Below are positions 31,649 through 41,126 of a DNA stretch of 64,000 nt, one piece after another (the first letter of the stretch is position 1; each line of letters starts with the position of its first letter). Below the pieces are notes generated by a model. The model ran no database searches and was not told the DNA's origin. It worked only from the letters and a program-made list of their open reading frames with translations. The DNA comes from Trichomonas vaginalis G3 (lineage: Eukaryota > Parabasalia > Trichomonadida > Trichomonadidae), in assembly GCF_026262505.1 (NCBI RefSeq), contig NC_067206.1, positions 31,821,896 through 31,885,895 of the forward strand, written 5' to 3'. A program made the translations under genes and the position numbers.

Positions 31649-32008
31649 TTACATTCCCCAAGTTTGAGGTGGTTGCGGTTGGTTATTGTTTACCCACTGT
31701 TGTGCATGGTTATATCCTCTGTTAAAGAATCTTTCACCTTGGTCCATATAGTGTCCTGCTTGGTTATAGTAGTCATTTGCTTTGTTATAATAGTTTCCTG
31801 CTTGTCTTCCTACATTGTCCATCCATCCTTGAACTTTTCCTCTTGTTTCAGGATTTGGAATAAGATTTGCTGCATCTCGTGCTACATCCCAACCTTTCTG
31901 TACGGTTTGTATAATAGGTTGTGCTTTCTCTTTAAGTATACCTAATGTACTCAAAATCTTCCTTCCAACTCCAAATACACCTCTGGCTATTGTTCCCACT
32001 GCGGGCAA
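31649..32008 (-). CDS. Maverick 1: small amphipathic/Asn-Gln-rich protein
   Basis: 119 codons. The N-terminus (GTIARGVFGVGRKILSTLGI) is an amphipathic, Gly-rich helix, followed by repeated YYN/YNQA motifs and a Gln/Pro end (NNNQPQPPQTW). With the similar protein at 35296-35538 it resembles minor virion proteins with a membrane-active N-terminus (as adenovirus pVI), by analogy only. Confidence 0.45.
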   Translation of the reverse strand: MPAVGTIARGVFGVGRKILSTLGILKEKAQPIIQTVQKGWDVARDAANLIPNPETRGKVQGWMDNVGRQAGNYYNKANDYYNQAGHYMDQGERFFNRGYNHAQQWVNNNQPQPPQTWGM

Positions 32009-32066
32009 AAATCTGGATGCAACTCCTGCTAATGCGCCAAATAAACCATTTCTTATGGGTTAAAAA

Positions 32067-33020
32067 ATGACGAATCCAAACAAGGACCCCTATGTTTCTA
32101 AAGCGACAAAGAAAGCACTCATGATAAAAATCTTTAGTTCAACACCAAATGCTTGGTTTATGGATATCTTGGAAAACATTCCGAGGTATAGAGAAGATGG
32201 ACCTCCATACTGGCTAATATTTGTCGGTCAAAACACAAGATACTGTGAAGCCATACCATTATGGTCCAAAAATATTTTAGATGTGAAAACTGCTTTGACA
32301 ATATTCGTTGACAATAACCATCCAACAAAACTGACATCTGACTGTGAAAGTTCCTTCAAATCAGACGATATTAAAAACTATCTGCGTTCAAAAAATGTAA
32401 ACCAATATTTCATTGTCGACCAAAACCATTCTGCTCTTGGTGTCATTGACAGTTGTATAAAATCTTAAAGAGTTAAACCAACCACAAGGTGGTGAGGTAG
32501 ATGAAATGTCATATGACGACAAATATAGACACTTCTCCATGGCAAAGATGAGACAAGTTTTAAATATTTACAACAACCGTAAACAAAAAGGTTTGGGAAA
32601 CCACTCCCCGAAGAAATGAAAAACAACCCTGACTTAGAGAAAGACTATATATTTTATAGTTTAGTCAAAAGAGACAAACAAGAAAGAATGCCAGGCTTCA
32701 AACTTAAGAAAGGTGACAAAGTAAAAATAGAAATACCTAAACGCGACCCATATGAAAATACTATTGACTATGACAACAATGGGAACCCGACAGGTACTCA
32801 CATTCGTGTTCGTAAAAATAGAAGAAAGTATACAAGAGAATATTATGAAGTTTTAGGCAAACATGCAAAATGTACAGACTGCAAGCAGAAGATAAAACTA
32901 CTATTGTCAGACCTCGTTTCAAACTTGTCAAAGTTCAAGGTGGTATACTTTCAAAGACAGTTCCTAACAAATATAAGACAACTCCTGACGAATATGCTAA
33001 AGAAGTTGAAAATGACGACT
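32067..33020 (+). CDS. Maverick 1: retroviral-type (rve) integrase (broken)
   Basis: Shows integrase-core blocks: WFMDILENIP, YWLIFVGQNTRYCEAIPLW, LTSDCESSF and NHSALGVIDSCIKS, then a C-terminal basic domain (RVRKNRRKYTREYYEVLG). This integrase is the hallmark that joins Maverick/Polinton elements to retroviral-type integration and explains the short target-site duplication. Broken in this copy. Confidence 0.8.
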
Positions 33021-34426
33021 AAGCATTTCTATACCATGCGTAAACTGTCATGTAAGGTGGCATGTAGTCTTTACTTTGTCCCGTTGTTTGCGTATACCCT
33101 GAAACGCGATGTGTATGGCTTCCTCCTACCTCAGTGTTACTCCAGTAACAATTTATAGCAAACTTAACGTCCTCTTTAACATCATATCCTTTACCTTTTG
33201 TCATTCCTGACCAATCCCAAAATCTATGACTATGCAAACCTGCTTCAGATGTACTTAAATTTATGTAGTGACTGTGCGCAGGTAAATTTGCACCTGAAAT
33301 CGTTTTACTTCCACCTGTTTCCTTTGAAGAGTTTGCACAATACAAAAACCTGTCGACTATTTGAGTCCAAGTTCAAAACCAGAACTGTTTCTGGTCTGGT
33401 AGAGTTCATTGACGTATAAATAGAACCTATAGGATATAATGTTTGAAGCATTTCTGTCTTTAATGTTTGAAGCTCTGTTTTGTCTGCTTTCTTGTCATAT
33501 AAATCTTGAGCAGTGAATTTAGTATTATATTCATCCTTCATGACATAAACATCTTTACATCTAATGTTTCTCATCGTCGTTATGTCGTCATCCGATGTTA
33601 AACCTTGTGGAAAGTTAGGAGGTTTACAATATAATGCATCCCCACCAGTTTCTTCAACCGTTCCTTCAATACTTTCTATAGCAACAGTTGTAAAACTTGT
33701 ATGTGTATGGTTCTTATTTGCTTTCTTCTCTAACTCATCGTTAACATAAGTTTTATCTGCTTTAAGGTCTAAACATCCTGAAACCCATCCTGTATCGGCT
33801 TTAGTTTTTAAAATCTTCGATGTCCGTTCATGGTACCAGTCAACCCTTTCTATAATTTCGTTATCTTTTTCATCCACATATTCCTTATCCGCCTTCTTCA
33901 CTAACACACTAGCCATAAGTCCCTTATCTACCTTATTTTCAAGGCTAACGTTTAAGTCTGTTATTTCAGATATAGAATGTGTATGAGTCTTTTTAGAATA
34001 TTCGTTTTCAGCTCTTGTCACTTCACTTGACATTTTATTGTCAACATATGTTTTGTCTGCTAGTTCAGGATGAGTATGTTCTTTTGTTGCATAAGCATTG
34101 TTAGCTCTTTCTTCTTCTTTTGCTATTGCATCGTCTACATATTCTTTGTCAGCTTTGTTGTCAACATCTGTTTTCAAAAGAAGTTCATTTATAGGTTTCT
34201 CGTTTAAAGTTCCTTTTGTTGGATTTATACAGACAGTATGGTTCTTATTGTCTTGAAACAGAAACTCATCTGTCATTGGGTTTAATGTCAGTTTTAAGTT
34301 TCCTTCTTTCAATGACTCAGATATCTTAGAATAGTTTGAAAAGTTTGTTGTGTTCTTATTTAGAGCTTGCATAATGAGTTGTCGGTTGTGTTGTATTTCT
34401 CTCATGGAAGCAATATCTTTCGACAT
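33019..34426 (-). CDS. Maverick 1: tail-fibre-like protein with phage collar-type C-terminus (broken)
   Basis: The N-terminal and middle parts hold repeated KADKEYVD / KTHTHSISEITDLN / ADKTYVN units typical of trimeric phage fibre shafts. The C-terminal part has LYPIGSIYTSM, LPAHSHYIN, GSHTHRVSGYTQT and YMPPYMTVYAWYR, the pattern of phage tail-collar/baseplate C-terminal domains. A fibre suggests a virion able to bind a receptor (inference). Broken in this copy. Confidence 0.7.
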
Positions 34427-34444
34427 TTTTATTCTAGATAAAAT

Positions 34445-35333
34445 ATGCTTCCAATAGAAAAAGAAAATTCAAGAGTTGCTACAACTAAACCATTAGATGA
34501 ACTTTTTACGAATGTCGGTCAAAAGTTTGAGACAGAGACCGTAAAGCATGAAGGCTATCGTTTTGACTACCCATTAAGATGGCTAAGAGACCCATCTGTC
34601 ACAAAAGCTATTGGCTTTCGTAGAATGAAGTTTGTGTCTGTAGAAGATAAAAGTTTTCCATTTATTGTAAGGTTTCATATAGATTATATATCTGAAGGGA
34701 AACGAAAAATGTGGGAAGAAATTGAGCTAATACAAGTTGACCTTTCATCTTCTCTACAGACTGCGTTAAAAAATATTAGAAGATAAAATAAATTCATGTT
34801 ATGCAAAATATGCTGATGAATATGCAAATACCGAGAGCACACTTTATGTGAGAATTGTATATGACAAACAAAATTCACAAGTGTCATTTCAAATCTACGA
34901 AGACAATCCAAAGAAAGACGAACAAATATATACAGAATTCACTGCAATGTCATGGTATTATTTGCAAAGAATGTTAAATCAGAAAGTCGAACTTCCTTTA
35001 GCAAATATTTACAGTCGATATGCAAGAGATGAACCATATTTATTTAAAGATGTTTTCGACCCAGCTGCTATTATTGTTCATGCTTCATTTTCTGGCGCCC
35101 AAAACTCTTTCTTATGCTTGGCAAATGACTTTTACGAAAAACCTACAAAGTTATACGAACCACCAAGTGGAAGTATTTCAGACTTTCAAGTATGGTTTAC
35201 TACAGATGGAAGAAAAAGAATAATTCCATTATACCATGCGTTTTACTTAGAACTTAGTTTCATATACAACTACTATCGAACGGAAAAATATAATTTTAAT
35301 ACGGTTGAGGTGTTGGATTTGGTTGCCAACTAG
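34445..35333 (+). CDS. Maverick 1: unknown protein region (broken)
   Basis: Starts MLPIEKENSRVATTKPLDEL. Later blocks include FRRMKFVSVEDKSFPFIV and WYYLQRMLNQKVELPLA. Predicted mixed alpha/beta. It may be a minor capsid protein by position, without motif support. Broken. Confidence 0.4.
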
Positions 35334-35538
35334 ACTGTGGTGCAGGTTCAGGCTGTTGTATAACAGGAGCTTGTTCTTCTGGTTCAGGGTCTTTAGGTAT
35401 AATACCAACAAACTGACCTACCCTTTTACCAATATTTTTGACTCCGTTCCAAATTCCTCTTCCTACGGTTTTTATTCCATTCCATATACCTCTTCCAACA
35501 TTTCGAAAGAAGTTTCCTATCTTACTGAAGAAACCCAT
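35296..35538 (-). CDS. Maverick 1: small amphipathic protein (80 aa)
   Basis: MGFFSKIGNFFRNVGRGIWN continues with a repeated GRGIWNGxK motif, giving a strongly amphipathic basic helix, then a Pro/Gln/Glu tail. A membrane-active minor virion peptide is plausible by analogy. One open frame. Confidence 0.5.
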   Translation of the reverse strand: MGFFSKIGNFFRNVGRGIWNGIKTVGRGIWNGVKNIGKRVGQFVGIIPKDPEPEEQAPVIQQPEPAPQSSWQPNPTPQPY

Positions 35539-35606
35539 TTTACTATATGTAAAAATCTAATGTCCGCCTAGTCTCTTACGTTTCCTGTTGAGTTCCATAG
35601 CATTCT

Positions 35607-35930
35607 TTAACTGGAGCTCATACATTCTATTTCTCCTCTGGTAGAAAACATACTCTGGGTCAACTCCTGTGTTCGCGTCATCTGCATAAGTTGTTTATAT
35701 CCCACTTCAGGGTTTGTATAAAACTCTTTCCATCTCATATTTGCATACCATGGTGGCAAACCTAACGCAGCGTCATTTGACATGGCAGTTTTGCATTTGT
35801 ACATCTGTTGGCACTTGACCATAGTTTGCCATTGCAGTTTGTATTCTAACTTCATTTGGAATATTCTCTGGGTTTGGTTGTCCAGGTTGCTGTGCATTCG
35901 CTAAGTTCTGTGCGTCCATTTAATATTAGA
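35607..35930 (-). CDS. Maverick 1: small unknown protein region (broken)
   Basis: Minus-strand coding-like stretch including PPWYANMRWKEFYTNPEVGY. Not recognised. Confidence 0.3.
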
Positions 35931-36098
35931 TAAAAATATCTCTTACGAGTACATATGCTGAACATTTGCAGGCATTGGTTCATCTTCATATTCTCTGTAC
36001 TTTCTGCCACGTCAAATAAATAAATGACACAATGGAAAAAACCTAAACAAAAGTAGTCCTATTTCAAACCACATTTACTTACCAATAAAATTTCTTTG

Positions 36099-36877
36099 TT
36101 ATGACACTTTCTCCGTTAGTATAGGACCTCTCTCATATTCTATCTTATCGTATCTAAACTCATAGTCATGTATGTCCTCTAACCATCTCATGACACTTTC
36201 CAAACCACTTTTATCGGATGTAAAGTAAAAGCATGGATGGTTATGTAAAACGTCTAAAGTTTCTAAAGAGTCTCTCAAAGTCCAGTCTACTTGGTATTGA
36301 AAATCCCATGTGTTATAGAACGGCGGGTCCACTATAAAGAAAACATTTTCCTTGTCTTTATATTTTTCATACAAATCTGTCCAATGACATCTCACAAACT
36401 CTATACCCTCAATATATTTTTCTATGTCCTCTTTGAAAACATTTGTATAGTTAAGATATAAAACTTTTGACATAAGTGTTTCAATGTCATGAACTCTTAT
36501 AGCACCACTATATAATAGTCTAGAAGATATACTATCCCAGTCAATATACTCTGCTTTTTCAAAACCTCTCTGACAGTATTTTTTTTATCTAATGGTATAC
36601 GTTCCATCTTACCTATAGGTATCTTTTCTTTCAACTCTTTCAATATATTGTTTGTGTCTGGAATATGTTTGAGACGGTCCATATAGTTGTCGAAGTCATT
36701 GCATATAATCTTTGAGTCTGGGAATATTGTATGGCACAAATGGGATATATAGAAACTTCCACCGAACAAATCTACAAATGTTAGACCATTCGGTAGTTTC
36801 TTAAGTTCTCTCAATATAATATCTTTACATTTACTCTTATTTCCAAAGAACGGTAACGGAGGTTTTGTAAAATTCAT
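36099..36877 (-). CDS. Maverick 1: D12-class adenine-N6 DNA methyltransferase (broken)
   Basis: The N-terminal block PPLPFFGNKSKCKDIIL contains the PFxGxK-type SAM-binding motif, then FVDLFGGSFYISHL. Further on is NVFFIVDPPFYNTW with the DPPF (DPPY-type) catalytic motif. These are the signature blocks of Dam/D12-class adenine methyltransferases. N6-methyladenine is a known abundant DNA mark in T. vaginalis. In a virus-like element the enzyme could protect or mark element DNA (inference). Broken in this copy. Confidence 0.75.
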
Positions 36878-37063
36878 TTATATATAATAATAAAAATGTT
36901 TTTACCCGAAAAGTGACAGAAAAGTGACAAAACATGAAAACATATATAATTTGTGAAAAGCGACACATTATATAATGTTTTCGACCCAGAAGAAGGCTTT
37001 TCCCAGAAGCAATGGAGGAAGAAGAAGAGTCCTCCGAATTCACACCAGAAGACTAACAATTTT

Positions 37064-37134
37064 CCGAATAAAAACTTCATTTATACTAAACATCTTCGGG
37101 GCTAGAGGGCACGAAGTGCCTGGAAGCCCCACTA

Positions 37135-37167
<33 letters not shown>
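37064..37167. repeat. Right terminus of Maverick 1
   Basis: 73-bp inverted repeat (37064-37136) of the left TIR plus T31. Only one terminal unit is present, against about two and a half at the left end. Flanked on the right by CTTTG. Confidence 0.9.
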
Positions 37168-37172
37168 CTTTG

Positions 37173-37487
37173 GGTACAAGTAAAAGACTTTTAGCTTCAA
37201 AAATTGATGTGGAATTCAGAAAGAAACAGTTCAGCTCATTTTTTGGCATTTCATCGGAGACTTGATGCAATGAGATATGCTCATTATCCTTTAGGTTTAG
37301 ATTCTGCTCTTTTTTATAATAGAATATTTAATATATTTGTTTTGCTTTTAATAATGCGTGATCTGAATTGATTATCAAGTATTTTAGATTCTAATTATAT
37401 TATGGCTATTCTGCATTGGATATTTTTGTGGTTATTTTATATTAGATCTATTCATTTTTCGATTTCAAAAAGGGTAATGAAATTTTT
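37173..37487. other. Intergenic region right of the Maverick
   Basis: About 315 bp of host DNA. A short readable stretch begins at the ATG near 37268 (MRYAHYPLGLDSALFYNRIF), but it is too short to call. It leads into the fragment of the 216-residue gene family. Confidence 0.35.
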
Positions 37488-37565
37488 CTCAAATGCAAGT
37501 TCATATCAACTGTAATTATAAAATGTATATGATTTACCATCATGATAATATTCTCTTAATTTCAT
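37488..37565 (-). pseudogene. 5' fragment of the 216-residue conserved gene
   Basis: Matches the 5' end of 39518-40168 (its 40090-40168 part) closely: on the minus strand, ATG at 37565 then MKLREYYHDGKSYTFYNYS-like codons, after which similarity stops. It shows that the array unit [discoidin (+), 216-residue gene (-)] once continued here before truncation. It lies ~320 bp beyond the Maverick end. Confidence 0.7.
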
Positions 37566-37688
37566 TGAAATTTAATTGCTTAAATTATAAAAATTGAAAT
37601 AAATTATCATATGTGTACCTGGGTGAAATAATCTGGCATATACAATTTTCATTGTTTTGAATATCGACAATAAGGCAACTACAGTATG

Positions 37689-37696
37689 TCACTTTT
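37689..37696 (+). promoter_or_regulatory. Initiator-like TCACTTTT motif before ATG 37701
   Basis: The motif directly follows an upstream ATG (37686) and precedes ATG 37701. If transcription starts at its A (37691), the upstream ATG is not in the mRNA. Confidence 0.55.
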
Positions 37697-37700
37697 TAAA

Positions 37701-38354
37701 ATGATTTTCTTACTGTTTATTTCTGCATTTAGCGAAAAAGGAATATTTGAAAAAGTGTATAACGATAAAATAATTTTAATAGATGTCAGTGGTTCTTCTA
37801 AGCAAGACATTAATGGTTCAATGCAAATGACTAAACCAGAATACGCGATTTATCCCTGGAACAAGCGATACGACTGGTGTTCTAATTGTATGCGCAGCTA
37901 TGATGAACATCCATATATTCGTTTTTCATTGAAAAACAAGAAATTTAATTTCAATAGTTACTTCGTTCGTTGCGGCTGCTGTTACGAATCATGCTGTTGT
38001 GAGGATGACTATTTTGGATGCTTCCATTGTTGTCTATATTCATGGTCATTGCGAATATCAGATGATAATAAAACGTGGACAGAAGTTCATCGAATGAAAG
38101 ACGAAGATATGCGTCGGTGCAACGAGAAGACATACAAACTCGATAAAACGTACAGTGCTAAATATGTTGAAGTCATCCAGAACGAAGCATGTCCGGGTGA
38201 TCCTCCATGCATTGCTCTTAACCGATTTGAACTTTATGGCGATGTCATTGATGACAACGGTGTTTCCGATGATTTTGTTTCATACCACGACGATGACGAC
38301 GATGTCAGTATCATTGGACATATCTCCAAAAACGGCAATGTCAAAATAGAATAA
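37701..38354 (+). CDS. Secreted Cys-rich discoidin-like protein, array copy C
   Basis: 217 residues from ATG 37701. The signal peptide MIFLLFISAFSEKG is followed by the family core (DKIILIDVSGSSKQDINGS, YDWCSNCMRSYDEHPYIRF). The loop reads ESCCCEDDYFGCFHCC. The C-terminal half (ISDDNKTWTEVHRMKDED to the tail) is nearly identical in DNA to the other copies. It ends NGNVKIE rather than NGNVKLV, as does copy F. CMRS in place of CGRN is shared with copy E. First copy right of the Maverick, preceded by a fragment of the convergent 216-residue gene. Confidence 0.85.
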   Translation: MIFLLFISAFSEKGIFEKVYNDKIILIDVSGSSKQDINGSMQMTKPEYAIYPWNKRYDWCSNCMRSYDEHPYIRFSLKNKKFNFNSYFVRCGCCYESCCCEDDYFGCFHCCLYSWSLRISDDNKTWTEVHRMKDEDMRRCNEKTYKLDKTYSAKYVEVIQNEACPGDPPCIALNRFELYGDVIDDNGVSDDFVSYHDDDDDVSIIGHISKNGNVKIE

Positions 38355-38818
38355 AAATTTCTAATAATATTTGAAAAATAGTCGTTTTTTAAGATTTCGT
38401 ATTTATTCTACCAACTAATAATGCATATGATATTCTCTTTATTTTTATATCTTTTTAAATATTCTCATATACATCATCTTTATTAATATTTTGTATCTAT
38501 TCATCTCTATTTGAAATATACGAATACTATCATTTAAAAAAAAATGAAAAGGCGCAATTGAGTGTTTGATGAAATAGACAGCTATGTAATATATAAAAAT
38601 ATAGTTTCTTTATCATGATTATCGAAGAGCATTTGCATTGTTAACAATATTATAGTGGTCGTTTATCACGATTATCATATCTAAAAACGCCATCAAACCT
38701 AGGTAGGATATTTAGATAGATTTGATGGTATATACGTTTTTACGCAAAGTTACATCCTTATATTCTCTTTGAAATAATTTCGTGCATTTATTAATCGAAA
38801 GTATAAATTCAGAAAAGT
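38355..38818. other. Intergenic region between copies C and D
   Basis: 38415-38505 repeats the sequence downstream of copy B (20735-20820). No convergent 216-residue gene here, so the unit has lost it. Inverted AT-rich pieces near 38610-38700 only. Confidence 0.45.
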
Positions 38819-38821
38819 ATG

Positions 38822-38829
38822 TCACTTTT
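38822..38829 (+). promoter_or_regulatory. Initiator-like TCACTTTT motif before ATG 38834
   Basis: Same arrangement as copy C: ATG 38819, TCACTTTT, then ATG 38834. The second ATG is preferred from comparison with the copies lacking a usable first ATG. Confidence 0.55.
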
Positions 38830-38833
38830 TAAA

Positions 38834-39487
38834 ATGATTTTCTCACTCTTTATTTCTACAAACAATGAAAATGGAATATTCCAAAAAGTATTTAATGATA
38901 AAATTATTTTAATAGATGTCAGTGGTTCCTCAAAACAAGACATTAATGGCTCAATGCAAAGTACTAAGCCTGAATATGCAATATATCCCTGGAACAAGCG
39001 ATATGACTGGTGTTCCAATTGTGGCCGAAATTATGATGAGCATCCATATATCAGATTCTCATTGAAAAACAAAAAATTTAATTTCAATAGCTACTTCGTC
39101 CGCTGTGGATGTTGCTATGAACCTTGTTGCTGTGAAGATGATAATTATGGCTGTTTCTATTGTTGCTTGTATTCGTGGTCTCTTATGATATCAGATGATA
39201 ATAAAACGTGGACAGAAGTTCATCGAATGAAAGACGAAGATATGCGTCGATGCAACGAGAAGACATACAAACTCGATAAAACATACAGTGCTAAATATGT
39301 TGAAGTCATCCAGAACGAAGCATGTCCGGGTGATCCTCCATGCATTGCTCTTAACCGATTTGAACTTTATGGCGATGTCATTGATGACAACGGTGTTTCC
39401 GATGATTTTGTTTCATACCACGACGATGACGACGATGTCAGTATCATTGGACATATCTCCAAAAACGGCAATGTCAAACTCATATAA
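38834..39487 (+). CDS. Secreted Cys-rich discoidin-like protein, array copy D
   Basis: 217 residues from ATG 38834. Signal peptide MIFSLFISTNNENG, then GIFQKVFNDKIILIDVSGSS, MQSTKPEYAIYPWNKRYDWC and the loop EPCCCEDDNYGCFYCC, then the conserved half and tail VSIIGHISKNGNVKLI. Its 5' part (ENGIFQKVFND) is closest to copies A and B, whereas copies C, E and F have EKG/ERGIFEKV. This points to two 5' lineages with a homogenised 3' half. The convergent 216-residue gene follows 30 bp downstream. Confidence 0.85.
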   Translation: MIFSLFISTNNENGIFQKVFNDKIILIDVSGSSKQDINGSMQSTKPEYAIYPWNKRYDWCSNCGRNYDEHPYIRFSLKNKKFNFNSYFVRCGCCYEPCCCEDDNYGCFYCCLYSWSLMISDDNKTWTEVHRMKDEDMRRCNEKTYKLDKTYSAKYVEVIQNEACPGDPPCIALNRFELYGDVIDDNGVSDDFVSYHDDDDDVSIIGHISKNGNVKLI

Positions 39488-39517
39488 AAATCCCTTTCTC
39501 TTTATTTTAATTAATTT

Positions 39518-40168
39518 TTATGATTCTAAGCAGACTGGAATGAACAAACTAAAAAGAATATGAATGAGATAATAATTGTTGGGTTTCAAACATGTAATAA
39601 CAAGTTTAGGAAAGACTTCACTTCTTTTCGCCCAAAGACGAATTCTATCGGTTATAAATTCATGTTTCGAAATATCATCCTTTGAAGCAGGATATCCTTT
39701 GGATAGATATCCACCTTCTTCATTGCAAAGCATTGCAACAGCATAATGCCACCAAACTGTACCGGGATTTCCATTAAGCAAGGAATAATTATTTATTTTA
39801 TTTAATACAAGACCTCCCCATCTTGACATTGGTAAATCGGTCACATATCGTTCGAATCCTTCGGCCTTCGTAACATTAGCTACCTCTTCTTCTACTGTAG
39901 GAGAATTTCTTTGGCGCCAAGAATTGATTTTATTAAGATTTGGATAATCAAGAATGAAATATCGATATTCGTCGTTCATGAGATATTTAGTTGAGTTTAG
40001 ATCATATAATATGGAATATTTTCCATGATCATTGATATTCATTGCATCACTTTTATTATTAAAACATTGGTTAGTAAATGAATAATTATGTTCAAATACA
40101 AGTTCATACCAACTATAATTATAAAATGTATATGATTTACCATCATAATAATATTCTCTTAATCTCAT
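39518..40168 (-). CDS. Conserved protein of unknown function, array-associated copy 2
   Basis: 216 residues from ATG 40168 (MRLREYYYDGKSYTFYNYSW). It has the same length and pattern as 18071-18721: YELVFEHNYSF, YSILYDLNSTKYLM, YFILDYPNLNKINSWRQRNS, GFERYVTDLPMSRWGGLVL and ITDRIRLWAKR. Two Cys residues differ between the copies. The C-terminal end (YYLIHILFSLFIPVCLES) is hydrophobic. An initiator-like TCATTTG lies ~30 bp upstream on the minus strand. Convergent with copy D. Function not recognised. Confidence 0.78.
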   Translation of the reverse strand: MRLREYYYDGKSYTFYNYSWYELVFEHNYSFTNQCFNNKSDAMNINDHGKYSILYDLNSTKYLMNDEYRYFILDYPNLNKINSWRQRNSPTVEEEVANVTKAEGFERYVTDLPMSRWGGLVLNKINNYSLLNGNPGTVWWHYAVAMLCNEEGGYLSKGYPASKDDISKHEFITDRIRLWAKRSEVFPKLVITCLKPNNYYLIHILFSLFIPVCLES

Positions 40169-40461
40169 TGTAAATCAAGTTTAGACGATGTCAAATGAAA
40201 TTATCTCCAATGTGAATTTCATATATTTGTATCATGTCAATGTGATTATGGTTATTAAAACTATTCAGAATAATTTGTCACTTTTACATAAATTCAGATC
40301 AATATTGAATTTTTTCCTAATAAAAATTAAATAATGGAATGTTTATAGGATACCTCATTACAAGATTTCATTATCATTCATCGAAATCATTTATGATAAT
40401 TTTGAGATTTTTAAAGCAGCGTAAAAATAAATTTCGTAAAGAATTTCTGAAATTTTCGATG

Positions 40462-40468
40462 TCACTTT
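40462..40468 (+). promoter_or_regulatory. Initiator-like TCACTTT motif before ATG 40473
   Basis: Here the upstream ATG (40459) is out of frame because one T is missing in the T run, and it would stop after five codons. The ATG after the motif is in frame with the protein. This copy therefore discriminates between the two candidate starts of the family. Confidence 0.65.
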
Positions 40469-40472
40469 TAAA

Positions 40473-41126
40473 ATGATTTTCTTACTGTTTATTTCTGCAT
40501 TTAGCGAAAAAGGAATATTTGAAAAAGTTTTTAATGATAAAATTATTTTATTTGATGTTAGTGGTTCATCTAAATAAGACATTAATGGTTCAATGAAAAT
40601 GACTAAACCAGAATACGCGATTTATCCCTGGAACAAGCGATACGACTGGTGTTCTAATTGTATGCGCAGCTATGATGAACACCCTTATATTCGTTTTTCA
40701 TTGAAAAACAAAAGATTCAATTTCAATAGTTATTTTGTTCGCTGTGGATGTTGCTACGACCCTTGTTGTTGTGAAGATCTGGACTTACATTGTTTTGATT
40801 GCTGTTTGTATTCGTGGTCTCTTATGATATCAGATGATAATAAAACGTGGACAGAAGTTCATCGAATGAAAGACGAAGATATGCGTCGGTGCAACGAGAA
40901 GACATACAAACTCGATAAAACGTACAGTGCTAAATATGTTGAAGTCATCCAGAACGAAGCATGTCCGGGTGATCCTCCATGCATTGCTCTTAACCGATTT
41001 GAACTTTATGGCGATGTCATTGATGACAACGGTGTTTCCGATGATTTTGTTTCATACCATGACGATGACGACGATGTCAGTATCATTGGACATATCTCCA
41101 AAAACGGCAATGTCAAGCTTGTTTAA
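40473..41126 (+). pseudogene. Cys-rich discoidin-like gene, array copy E, with one nonsense codon
   Basis: The frame from ATG 40473 gives MIFLLFISAFSEKGIFEKVF, then codon 35 is TAA (40575-40577) where all other copies have CAA (SSKQDI). After the TAA the frame is open to 41126 and fully family-like (YDWCSNCMRSYDEHPY, loop DPCCCEDLDLHCFDCC, tail NGNVKLV). The only visible damage is this one C-to-T change, so loss of function is recent. An internal ATG at 40593 would give a product without signal peptide. Confidence 0.85.

Larger units (their letters stand above)
21432..37167. mobile_element. Maverick/Polinton element 1 (15.7 kb), broken
   Basis: Bounded by A28 (21432-21459) and T31 (37137-37167) runs and by 73-bp terminal inverted repeats (21460-21532 and 37064-37136) that differ at one position. 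Target-site duplication is CTTTG (21427-21431, 37168-37172), perhaps 6 bp if an end T is counted. Recognised parts: retroviral-type integrase, family-B polymerase-like region, capsid-like region, tail-fibre/collar-like gene, adenine methyltransferase and several small unknown proteins. I did not recognise a packaging ATPase or protease. The copy carries well over ten breaks plus a 25-N gap. Low TIR divergence and close similarity to element 2 suggest a recent insertion. Confidence 0.92.

Noticed and set aside
33019-34426. Phage contamination or an integrated prophage as source of the collar-type gene
   Set aside because: The gene is inside the Maverick boundaries among its other genes, with similar base composition.
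40575-40577. TAA in place of a Gln codon could mean TAA is read as Gln, as in some diplomonads
   Set aside because: Other genes in the window end at TAA at family-consistent positions and only one copy has this change. Trichomonads use the standard code.
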